Below, piece by piece: positions 57,369 to 64,000 of a DNA stretch of 64,000 nt. How positions within the stretch are numbered: position 1 is the first letter of the stretch; each line of letters begins with the position of its first letter. Both the position numbers and the translations under genes were made by a program. The notes beneath the pieces are model-generated. The model made no database searches and had not been told where the DNA came from. It was given only the letters and a program-made list of their open reading frames with translations. Source of the DNA: Streptomyces venezuelae (GTDB lineage: Bacteria; Actinomycetota; Actinomycetes; Streptomycetales; Streptomycetaceae); contig NZ_CP029194.1 in NCBI RefSeq assembly GCF_008642375.1, positions 7,992,501 to 8,056,500 on the forward strand, given 5' to 3'.

Positions 57369-58582
57369 CCCCACCACCAGCGGAGCACCACGGCCCGGTC
57401 GTCCACGACTGGGCCGTGGCGCCGCTCCCGGACACCGCGTTCGACCCGCTTCCCCACCGGCTCCTGCACGAGGAGCCGGTCGCCCGCGTCCGCCTCCGCC
57501 ACGGCGAGGGCGACGCCTGGCTCGTCACCCGCTACGAGGACGTCAAGCAGATCGCCTCCGACCCGCGCATGAGCCGCGCCCTGACCGTCGGCCGGGCCGT
57601 CACGAGCATGACCCCGCACACCCTCGCGCCCGCCGGGGGAGTGGGCCGCGCCGACCCGCCCGACCACACGCGGCTCCGCAGGCTCATCGCCCCGACCTTC
57701 GGGCGCCGCCGCATGACCGCCCTGCGTGAGCACACCACGCGGACGGCCGACGCCCTCGCCCTCCGCATGGCGGACGCGGGCCCGCCCGCCGACCTCGCCG
57801 AGCACTTCGTCGGCCCCCTCGCGGCCACGGTCATCGCCGAGCTCCTCGGTGTGCCCACCGCCGACCTCGACCGCGTGGAGCGGTGGCGGGCGGGAGTCCT
57901 CTCCAGCGACACCACCGAGGCCGAGGGCGAGTCCGTCAAGAAGGAGATCGCCGGCTACTTCGCCGACCTCGCGCGGCACCGGACCGAGCATCCCGGCGAC
58001 GATCTCGTCAGCGAGCTCGCCGCAGCCCGCGCGGCCGGTGCGATCAGCACCCCCGAACTGGTCTCGATGGCCGTCATGCTCACGCTCAACGGCCTCGACG
58101 CCGTACGGAACATCGTCGCCACCATGGTGTACGTGCTGCTCGTCCACCCCGACCAGACGGCGAAGATCCGCGCCGAACCCGACCGCCTCCCCGGGGCCGT
58201 GGACGAGCTCCTCCGCTACATCCCGCAGCGCAACGGCGTCGGCATGCCCAGGATCGCCACCGCCGACATCGAGGTCGGCGGCGTCACCGTCCGGGCAGGC
58301 GAGGCCGTCTACGTCTTCTACCCGGCCGCGAACCGAGACCCGTCCGTCTACACCGAACCCGACCGCCTCGACCTCGCGCGGAACGAGGCCCCCCACCTCG
58401 CCTTCGGCCACGGCGCCCACTACTGCGCGGGCGCCCAACTGGCCAGGATGGAAGCCGAGGTGATGCTCTCCACGCTCCTCACGCGCTTCCCCGGCCTCGC
58501 CACGGCGGTGGAACCCGAACGGATCGCCTGGCGCCGCGGAACGGTCAACCGAGGCCCGGTCACCCTGCCCGTCACCTGGTGA
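57365..58582 (+). CDS. Cytochrome P450, paralogue of the first in the operon
   Basis: A 405-aa P450. Motifs: DPPDHTRLRRLIAPTFG, ELLRYIPQRNGVGMPRIA (ExxR), NRDPSVYTEPDRLDL, and haem loop FGHGAHYCAGAQLARME with C354. The I-helix reads LNGLDAVRNI: an Asp is present at the acid position but the following threonine is Ala. The N-terminus (HDWAVAPLPDTAFDPL) and C-terminus (NRGPVTLPVTW) mirror the first P450. GTG start at 57365 overlaps the cupin stop (GTGA), so expression is coupled. Substrate unknown; two consecutive oxidations with a cupin step between them is a reasonable guess. Confidence 0.93.
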   Translation: MTPPPAEHHGPVVHDWAVAPLPDTAFDPLPHRLLHEEPVARVRLRHGEGDAWLVTRYEDVKQIASDPRMSRALTVGRAVTSMTPHTLAPAGGVGRADPPDHTRLRRLIAPTFGRRRMTALREHTTRTADALALRMADAGPPADLAEHFVGPLAATVIAELLGVPTADLDRVERWRAGVLSSDTTEAEGESVKKEIAGYFADLARHRTEHPGDDLVSELAAARAAGAISTPELVSMAVMLTLNGLDAVRNIVATMVYVLLVHPDQTAKIRAEPDRLPGAVDELLRYIPQRNGVGMPRIATADIEVGGVTVRAGEAVYVFYPAANRDPSVYTEPDRLDLARNEAPHLAFGHGAHYCAGAQLARMEAEVMLSTLLTRFPGLATAVEPERIAWRRGTVNRGPVTLPVTW

Positions 58583-58657
58583 AGCCCGGCCACCGCGGCC
58601 ACCCTGGCCAGGTAAAACCTGTTGCCGGGTACCGGAGCCGCTGCTGGAGTGGCCCCC

Positions 58658-59446
58658 ATGGAACCTCAGCATCTGCGTGACCTCTACGACCGCCAACTGC
58701 GCCGCGAGGCGCGCCCCGACGGGCCCGGCTGCCGGGTCGAGCGCGTCGGCCCCGTCGTCCGGCAGACCGGACCGGCGCACGCCTGGAACGGCGTGCTCTG
58801 GTCCGGGCTCGACGCCCCCGGGGCCGACGCCGAAGCCGCGATCGCCGGGCAGATCGCCCACTACCGCGCCGCCGGACTCTCCTTCGAGTGGAAGCTGTAC
58901 GGACACGACGGCCCCGCAGACCTCGCCGACCGGCTCCTCGCCGCCGGCTGCACCGCCGAGGACCCGGAGACCCTGATGGCCGCCGAGGCCGCCGCCCTGC
59001 CCCAGGACGTGCCGCTCCCCGAGGGCGTCGAGCTCCACGCGGTCACCGACGAGGCCGGGGTACGCCAGGTGGTCGAGGTCCACGAGCGAGCCTTCGGCAC
59101 CGACAGCTCCCACATCGGCCGCCAGCTCCTCGACCGACTCGCCGCCGACCCGGACACGGTCACCGCCGTCGTCGCCGTCGCGTCCGGCGAACCCGTCAGC
59201 GCGGCCCGCCTCGAACTCTGCCCGGGCACCGACTTCGCCGGCCTCTGGGGCGGCGGCACCGTCGAGGCCTGGCGGGGCCGCGGCCTCTACCGCGCGCTCG
59301 TCGCCCACCGCGCCCGGATCGCCGCGGCCCGCGGCCACCGCTACGTCCATGTCGACGCGGCGGACACGAGCCGCCCCATCCTCCAGCGCCTGGGCTTCCT
59401 GACGCTCTCGACGACGACCCCGTACACGTACACCGTCACCGTGTAG
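58658..59446 (+). CDS. GNAT-family N-acetyltransferase
   Basis: A 262-aa protein with a C-terminal GNAT domain (about residues 130-262): VVEVHERAFGTDSSHIG, VTAVVAVASGEPVSAARLEL, GLWGGGTVEAWRGRGLYRALVAHRARIAAARGHRYVHVDA with the acetyl-CoA loop RGRGLYRAL, and ILQRLGFLTLSTTTPY. The N-terminal half is a GNAT-like or helical domain of the same family. ATG at 58658 has GGAG 8 nt upstream. It lies 75 bp after the second P450 on the same strand and could be part of that pathway or independent. Substrate unknown. Confidence 0.85.
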   Translation: MEPQHLRDLYDRQLRREARPDGPGCRVERVGPVVRQTGPAHAWNGVLWSGLDAPGADAEAAIAGQIAHYRAAGLSFEWKLYGHDGPADLADRLLAAGCTAEDPETLMAAEAAALPQDVPLPEGVELHAVTDEAGVRQVVEVHERAFGTDSSHIGRQLLDRLAADPDTVTAVVAVASGEPVSAARLELCPGTDFAGLWGGGTVEAWRGRGLYRALVAHRARIAAARGHRYVHVDAADTSRPILQRLGFLTLSTTTPYTYTVTV

Positions 59447-59456
59447 CCGGAACCGG

Positions 59457-60836
59457 TCAGGGCTTCCCTTCGGGGGCGGGCACGGCCGGTGCGGGCGTCG
59501 CCGTGCGTGGTCGTGCCCGCATCTGCAGGTCGCGGAGTTCGAGCGTCACCGCAGCGGCGAGGCGGCCTCGGTGGCCCGGTACGTGCTCCAGGCGCCAGCG
59601 GGCGGCGATGGTCGCGAGGGCGAGGGTGGCCTCGATCATGCTGAAGGAGTCGCCGATGCACTTGCGGGCGCCCGCGGCGAAGGGGAGGAAGGCGTGACGG
59701 GGCGGTTGGGGGTGCGGGGCGGCCCAGCGATCGGGGGAGAAGGCTTCGGGATCCGGGTAGAGGTCGGGCCGGTGGTGGATGAGGTAGGGGCTGTACGCGA
59801 CGCTGGTCCCGGCCGGCAGCAGGTGCCCGCCGAGGTGCGTGTCGGCGGTGACCACGCGGGTGAAGAACCAGCCCGGCGGGCGCAGCCGGAGGGTTTCGGT
59901 GATGACGCGCTCGGTCAGCGGCAGGCGCGGCAGGTCGGCGTGGGTGGCCGGCGCACCGCCCAGGGCAGCGTCGACCTCGGCGTGCAACCGCTGCTCGACC
60001 TCGGGGTGACGGGCCACCAGATCCAGCGCGGAGGACAGCGTGGCGGCGGTGCTCTCGATACCGGCCAGGACGAAGGAGACGACCGTGTCGGTGATCTCGG
60101 CGCCGCTCATGCCGGGACGGTCGTCCTCGGGGTCGTGGGCCGCCACCAGGGCCGAGAGCAGGTCACCGTAGTCGGCGCCGTCGGCGCGGCGCTCCGCGAT
60201 GATGCGCTCGACGGTGCCGTGGAGACGGGCGCGGGCCGCGACATGAGCGCGATTTCCGCGCGTGGGCAGGCGGTCCAGCGGCGGAATCAGGAACATGCGC
60301 TGGTAGAGGCTCTTGACCACGGTGGTGACATCGTCGGTGAGCCGGCCGTGCGCCGTCGAGGGCAGGGCGTCGGAGAACAGCGTGGCGGTGATGATCCTGG
60401 AGCTCGTCGTCATCATCTCGGCGGGCACGTCGAGGACCTGGCCGGGACTCCAGGAATCGGCCGTCTCCCGTACGCAACTGGTCATGGCCCGCGCGTAGTC
60501 CGGCAGCCGGGCCTGGTGGAAGGCGGGCTGGGACAGCCGCCGCAGCCGGCGGTGCGCCTGATGCGGGCAGGAGACCACACCGTCGCCGATCACTTCGCGC
60601 AGGCGGTCGTAGAGCGGGCCGCCCTTGTCGAAGACACGGTCGTCCAGCAGAGCTCGCCGGGTCAGTTCCGGATCGCAGATCACGATCATGCTCATGGGGC
60701 CGAGCCGGACGCGGACCAGCTCACCGAGGGCGGGCAGCGAGTTCAGGAAGGCCAGAGGATCCCGAAGCAGCGGCACGACGTGCCCGAGCAGGGGCAGCGC
60801 ACGGGGAGCGGTGGGGATCGAGGGGAAATCCTTCAT
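59457..60836 (-). CDS. Cytochrome P450, terpene-oxygenase-like type
   Basis: A 459-aa P450 with canonical motifs: Pro-rich start (FPSIPTAPRALPLLGHVVPLL), CPHQAHRRLRRLSQPAFHQARL (C-helix), I-helix VLAGIESTA with a normal acid and alcohol (E-S/T), ETLRLRPPG (ExxR), PDPEAFSPDRW (PERW), and haem loop FAAGARKCIGDSFS with C393. The arrangement AGARKCIGDxFS and the overall look fit the CYP170/pentalenene-oxygenase group that oxidises sesquiterpenes, but no terpene synthase is in this window. An AAGGAG lies 10 nt before the ATG and a good promoter is at 60912-60939. It is unlike the two P450s at 55.6-58.6 kb, so it was not made by that duplication. Confidence 0.9.
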   Translation of the reverse strand: MKDFPSIPTAPRALPLLGHVVPLLRDPLAFLNSLPALGELVRVRLGPMSMIVICDPELTRRALLDDRVFDKGGPLYDRLREVIGDGVVSCPHQAHRRLRRLSQPAFHQARLPDYARAMTSCVRETADSWSPGQVLDVPAEMMTTSSRIITATLFSDALPSTAHGRLTDDVTTVVKSLYQRMFLIPPLDRLPTRGNRAHVAARARLHGTVERIIAERRADGADYGDLLSALVAAHDPEDDRPGMSGAEITDTVVSFVLAGIESTAATLSSALDLVARHPEVEQRLHAEVDAALGGAPATHADLPRLPLTERVITETLRLRPPGWFFTRVVTADTHLGGHLLPAGTSVAYSPYLIHHRPDLYPDPEAFSPDRWAAPHPQPPRHAFLPFAAGARKCIGDSFSMIEATLALATIAARWRLEHVPGHRGRLAAAVTLELRDLQMRARPRTATPAPAVPAPEGKP

Positions 60837-60911
60837 GACGCGCTACGGCTCCTTCTGGCGGGCCCAGTCGGCGGGCGACCCCCTGCTGAAGGCCGATCCC
60901 GCATCTCGGTG

Positions 60912-60939
60912 TATCTAGCGCAGGCTTGCGGCGCGTCAC
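60912..60939 (-). promoter_or_regulatory. Probable housekeeping-type promoter of the P450 gene
   Basis: On the minus strand, GTGACG (60939-60934) and TAGATA (60917-60912) are separated by 16 bp, a good match to Streptomyces vegetative promoters (TTGACn/TAGnnT). Transcription would start near 60905 and leave about 70 nt of leader before the ATG at 60836. Confidence 0.55.
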
Positions 60940-61048
60940 GTGCCCGGTCAGGAAAGCGGCAGGTCAGCCAATGTCACCCGGGTCACCGCCAGGTTGACGG
61001 TACGGCCGGACCGAAGCGGTCGCCCCGCGCCCGGCGCACCATGGTGGT

Positions 61049-61639
61049 GTGGAGACGGACATCGCCCACGGCGACAGCGGCGGCCGGCCGGGTGTCCTCG
61101 GTAGCCCGCCGACGCCCCGCACCGCCGTGGCGTGGCTCCCGCCCGCGGCGCTGTGGCCCGCGATCCAGCGGATCCGCGAGGTGCACGACCGGCAGATCGG
61201 TCGCTGGCCGCCGCACGTGAACCTGCTCTTCGGCTTCGTCCCGGAGGCGGACTTCGACCGGGCCGCTCCGCTGCTGGCCGCCGCCGTGGCCGAGGTCGCG
61301 CCGTTCACCGCCCTGCTCAGCGGCGTGCGTAGCTTCGGGCACCGCCACGACGCCACCTTGTGGCTCGATCCGGCAGCGGCCGGCCCCGAGCCCTGGGAGG
61401 CGCTGTACGACGCGCTGCTACGACGCTTCCCCCGCTGCGGGGGCCGCTCCGCCGGCTTCACCCCGCACCTCTCGCTGGGCCGGAGCAGGACTCCGCGCAG
61501 GCTCGCCCCCGAGCTGGCCGGCCGGCTGGGCGCGATGCCGGCCCGGGTCGAGGAGGTCGTCGTGCTGTCGCGGCGGGAGGACGGTCCCATGCGGCCCCGG
61601 CTCGTCTTCCGGCTCGGGACGACGGGCGACGTACGGTGA
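61049..61639 (+). CDS. 2'-5' RNA ligase-like (2H phosphoesterase) protein
   Basis: A 196-aa protein of the 2H phosphoesterase superfamily (LigT-like). The two His motifs are at RWPPHVNLLFGF (about residue 56) and FTPHLSLGRS. The usual form is H-x-(T/S)-x, so the first site has Asn (HVN) and the second is HLS; the first is therefore degenerate and activity is uncertain. The region between has SFGHRHDATLWLDP, typical of the fold. Family members ligate or hydrolyse 2',5' or cyclic phosphodiester bonds in RNA. The GTG start at 61049 is weakly supported; an ATG at 61041 is in another frame. Divergent from the P450. Confidence 0.8.
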   Translation: METDIAHGDSGGRPGVLGSPPTPRTAVAWLPPAALWPAIQRIREVHDRQIGRWPPHVNLLFGFVPEADFDRAAPLLAAAVAEVAPFTALLSGVRSFGHRHDATLWLDPAAAGPEPWEALYDALLRRFPRCGGRSAGFTPHLSLGRSRTPRRLAPELAGRLGAMPARVEEVVVLSRREDGPMRPRLVFRLGTTGDVR

Positions 61640-61670
61640 TCTTGCGGTGCGGACCGGCCTGAGGCGTCGG

Positions 61671-62507
61671 TCAGGGTGTCCAGTGCGCGGGGCGGTCGAA
61701 ACCGGCCGGGAGGCGGGTCGCCGCGTTTCCGCGGGCCGCGTTCAGCTGCGGCTGGGTGAGGAAGAGCGCGCCGGTCAGGTCCGCGCCCGACAGGTCGGCG
61801 TCCCGCAGGTCGGCGCCGATGAGGTCCGTGAGCGTCAGGTCGGACCCCGTCAGGTCGGCGGCGATCAGGAGCGCCCCGCGCAGGTCCGCGCCGCGCAGCT
61901 TCGCCCCGCGGAGCCGCTTGCCGATCAGGTCGGCTCCCCGGCGGCTCTTCGGCTTGCCGCCGGCCGTCGCCCGGACCAGCTCACTGGTCCGAAGGAGCAG
62001 CGGGTTCACCTCGGCCCGTACGGGCGCCACGTCGAGCTTCTCCAGCGCGTCGGGCGTTCCCGCGGTCAGCTCCTCGACCCGGGCGAGCGCCGCGCGCAGC
62101 TCGGCGTGGAGCGGCCGGGCGGCCGGCAGGGCCAGGGCCTCGGTGAGGTAGCGGAGCAGCTCGTGCAGCTGGCGCACGACCGGGAACACCTCGTACATCT
62201 GGCGCGCGGTCTCCGGCGCCTCGCGCCAGGACACCCCGCCGAACGTCACCTGGGAGACCTGCTGGCCCGCGCCGAAGCAGTCGTACACCGTGCAGCCCTG
62301 GAAGCCGCTGGGCCGCAGTCGCGTGTGGATGCCGCAGCGGAAGTCCTCCTGGAGGTTGCGGCAGGGCTCACCGGACGACTTGTTCACGGCGAAGTCCGCG
62401 GACTTCGCGAAGGGCAGCGCCACGCAGCACAGCCCGAAGCAGTTGGCACAGTCGCCGCGCAGCGCGGATTCCCGGGTCTCGGGCACGGTGGAACGGTTCC
62501 TTCGCAT
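61671..62507 (-). CDS. Cysteine-cluster protein with pentapeptide repeats
   Basis: A 278-aa protein. The N-terminal part has a CxxC-x3-CC cluster (C20, C23, C27, C28 in GDCANCFGLCCVALPF), then SSGEPCRNL, FRCGIHTRL, GCTVYDCFGAG, four or five further cysteines, in total enough for a metal site as in the YkgJ-like CxxC...CC family. A helical middle follows (about residues 110-190). The C-terminal pentapeptide repeat stretch (about 200-255: ADLIGKRLRGAKLRGADLRG, ADLTGSDLTLTDL and ADLRDADLSGADLTGALF) forms a right-handed beta-helix. The ATG at 62507 lacks a strong ribosome site. Function unknown. It is divergent from the double hydrolase gene, 124 bp away. Confidence 0.82.
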   Translation of the reverse strand: MRRNRSTVPETRESALRGDCANCFGLCCVALPFAKSADFAVNKSSGEPCRNLQEDFRCGIHTRLRPSGFQGCTVYDCFGAGQQVSQVTFGGVSWREAPETARQMYEVFPVVRQLHELLRYLTEALALPAARPLHAELRAALARVEELTAGTPDALEKLDVAPVRAEVNPLLLRTSELVRATAGGKPKSRRGADLIGKRLRGAKLRGADLRGALLIAADLTGSDLTLTDLIGADLRDADLSGADLTGALFLTQPQLNAARGNAATRLPAGFDRPAHWTP

Positions 62508-62631
62508 GTCGGGGACGGTCCGTCCACCGTATCGCGGCCCCGGCGGACGCCCCGCACGTCGTCCCGCCCGTCGTGCGGCCCTCGGCGAAATCCGTTGCGA
62601 AGATCGACAACGGGTCGTGATGATCAGCCGC

Positions 62632-64000
62632 ATGCCCACCTTCACCTCGTATGACGGGACCGAGCTCGCCTACCGGACGCAGGGGGAGGGCGAGCCGCTG
62701 ATCTGCCTGCCCGGCGGCCCCATGCGCGACGCCGCCTACCTCGGCGACCTCGGCGGACTCGCCGCCCACCGCACCCTGGTCGTGCTCCACGCCCGCGGCA
62801 CCGGAGCGAGCGCCGAGCCCGCCGACCCCGGCACGTACCGCTGCGACCGCCAGGTCGGCGACGTCGAGGCCCTCCGCGCCCACCTCGGCCTGGACCGGAT
62901 CGACCTCCTCGGCCACTCCGCCGCCGGAAACCTCGCCACCCTGTACGCCGCCGCCCACCCCGAGCGCGTCCGTTCCCTCGTCCTCGTCACCTCCAGCGGG
63001 TGGGCGCTCGGCCTCGGCACCACCGACGAGGAGTGGGACGAGGCCGTCGAGATCTTCGCCGACCGGCCCTGGTACGCGGAGGCGCGCGCCGCACTCGGCA
63101 CGATCGGCCCCGACACCCCACTGCCCCGCGTCCTGGAGATCGTGGCGCCCTTCGCCTACGGCCGCTGGGACGAGGCCGCCCGGGAACACGCGGCGGCGGC
63201 GGAGAAGCAGATCCGCTGGGAGGCCGCCTCCGCCTACCACGGCGAGGGCGCCTACGACCCGGAGTCCACCGGGCGCGCGCTCACCGCGCTCAAGGCACCG
63301 GTGCTGATCCTGGCCGGGGAGTACGACGCCGGCCCCACCCCGGCCAGGGCCGCCGAGATCGCGACCCGCTTCCCCGACGCCGAACTGGTCGTCCAGGCCG
63401 GAGCCGGGCACTTCCCCTGGGTGGACGACGCGGAGGCCTTCGTCCGCCCGGTCGCCGCCTTCCTCGACCCGGAGGTCCGCTCGGTCACCGTGGACGGCGT
63501 ACGCCTCGCCTACCGGGTGAGCGGGCCCGCCGGCGCCCCGCCCGTCGTCCTCGTCCACGGCCGCGGCGAGAACGGCACCGGCTGGCACGGCATCGCCGAT
63601 GGCCTCGCCGCCGACCACCGGGTGTACGCCCCCGACCTGCGCGGGCACGGACTGAGCGACCACCCCGGCGGCTACGGCTTCGAGGACCTCCGCGACGAAC
63701 TCGGCGGCTTCCTGCGCGCCCTCGGCCTCGCCGGGGCGACCGTCGTGGCGCACTCGATGGGTGCCGGGGCCGCCTGCCTCCTCGCCCAGCGCGAACCCGG
63801 CCTGATCGGCCGTCTCGTCCTGGAGGAGCCGCCCGTCTTCTTCCCGCTCGACCCGCCCCGCCCGGTCGCCGAGCGCCCCGAGGGCCCGCTCGCCCTCGAC
63901 TGGGAGGTCGTCACGACCACCGACGCCCAGCTGAACGCCCCCGACCCCGCCTGGCGCGAGGGCCTCCGCACGATCACGGCCCCCACGCTCGTCCTCGCCG
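62632..64000 (+). CDS. Double alpha/beta-hydrolase protein, 3' end beyond window
   Basis: An open frame of 456 codons, still open at the right edge. Domain 1 (about 1-280) is an alpha/beta hydrolase: ICLPGGPMRDAAYLG, LHARGTGAS, nucleophile elbow DLLGHSAAGN (S96), acid LAGEYDAGPTP, and His in GAGHFPWVDD, complete in itself. Directly in frame follows a second hydrolase from about residue 285: VTVDGVRLAYRVSG, VLVHGRGENGTGWHGIADGL, DLRGHGLSDHPGGYG, and the elbow VVAHSMGAGAA (S375). I read no stop or frameshift at the junction. So this is a genuine tandem enzyme rather than two genes. The ATG at 62632 begins MPTFTSYDG, family-like; ATG 62620 is an alternative. Substrates unknown. Confidence 0.85.
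   Translation, partial: MPTFTSYDGTELAYRTQGEGEPLICLPGGPMRDAAYLGDLGGLAAHRTLVVLHARGTGASAEPADPGTYRCDRQVGDVEALRAHLGLDRIDLLGHSAAGNLATLYAAAHPERVRSLVLVTSSGWALGLGTTDEEWDEAVEIFADRPWYAEARAALGTIGPDTPLPRVLEIVAPFAYGRWDEAAREHAAAAEKQIRWEAASAYHGEGAYDPESTGRALTALKAPVLILAGEYDAGPTPARAAEIATRFPDAELVVQAGAGHFPWVDDAEAFVRPVAAFLDPEVRSVTVDGVRLAYRVSGPAGAPPVVLVHGRGENGTGWHGIADGLAADHRVYAPDLRGHGLSDHPGGYGFEDLRDELGGFLRALGLAGATVVAHSMGAGAACLLAQREPGLIGRLVLEEPPVFFPLDPPRPVAERPEGPLALDWEVVTTTDAQLNAPDPAWREGLRTITAPTLVLA

Overview
The window is high-GC (about 72% by eye) actinobacterial DNA. Dense genes, ATGA/GTGA stop-start overlaps, GTG and TTG starts, a probably F420-dependent reductase, several P450s and a DevR/DevS-type two-component pair all point to Streptomyces or a close relative, probably a chromosome-arm region. 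I see no rRNA or tRNA genes, no CRISPR array and no insertion sequence. Decayed genes occur at three places (11.1 kb, 28.0-28.7 kb, 46.6-47.0 kb).

1-19 kb reads as a dormancy/hypoxia stress island. Family for family it parallels the Mycobacterium tuberculosis DevR (DosR) regulon and the OsdR regulon of S. coelicolor. It holds four CBS-domain proteins (three with a BON tail), a nicotinate phosphoribosyltransferase, a beta-CASP metallo-beta-lactamase nuclease, an Acg-like nitroreductase, a tandem universal stress protein plus a decayed one, a CtpF-like P-type ATPase, a GAF-GAF histidine kinase and its NarL-type response regulator, and a cNMP-binding protein. A zinc dehydrogenase / beta-phosphoglucomutase / GH65 phosphorylase operon sits inside it. 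Three intergenic GGGNC-N4-GNCCC palindromes are candidate binding sites for the response regulator.

19-28 kb carries two small unknown proteins, an SDR dehydrogenase and a Clp-type AAA+ unfoldase. A nearly perfect 30-bp palindrome lies between the last two, which are divergent. Next is a three-gene operon: an unknown 473-aa protein, a MoxR-type AAA+ ATPase, and a protein joining an HEXXH metallopeptidase-like region to a VWA domain. A possible 19-codon leader ORF is coupled to its first gene.

28-38.8 kb starts with three decayed genes (an ABC ATPase/permease pair and a RibD-like reductase). Intact genes follow: a DUF2236 protein, a Ser/Thr kinase with TPRs, a VanX-type dipeptidase, a phytoene-dehydrogenase-like flavoprotein, the threonine degradation operon tdh-kbl, a LysR regulator and an alpha/beta hydrolase.

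38.8-55.2 kb: a secreted sialidase with a LamG-like domain, a Tat-exported serine hydrolase, a nitronate monooxygenase/acyl-CoA synthetase pair, a GNAT enzyme, a Ddn-like reductase fused to hemerythrin and divergent from a MarR regulator with a clear operator between them, a ChaA-type antiporter, a penicillin-acylase-family Ntn hydrolase, an acyl-CoA ligase, and paaK behind a PaaR-like palindrome.

55.2-64 kb: a P450-cupin-P450 operon whose two paralogous P450s both lack the I-helix threonine, a GNAT enzyme, a third P450 of ordinary type, a 2'-5' RNA ligase-like protein, a cysteine-cluster/pentapeptide protein, and a double alpha/beta hydrolase that runs off the right edge.

Starts were chosen from Shine-Dalgarno spacing, homologous N-termini and neighbour overlaps, and often differ from the longest open frame. 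All functional names are family recognition by eye; no search was run.
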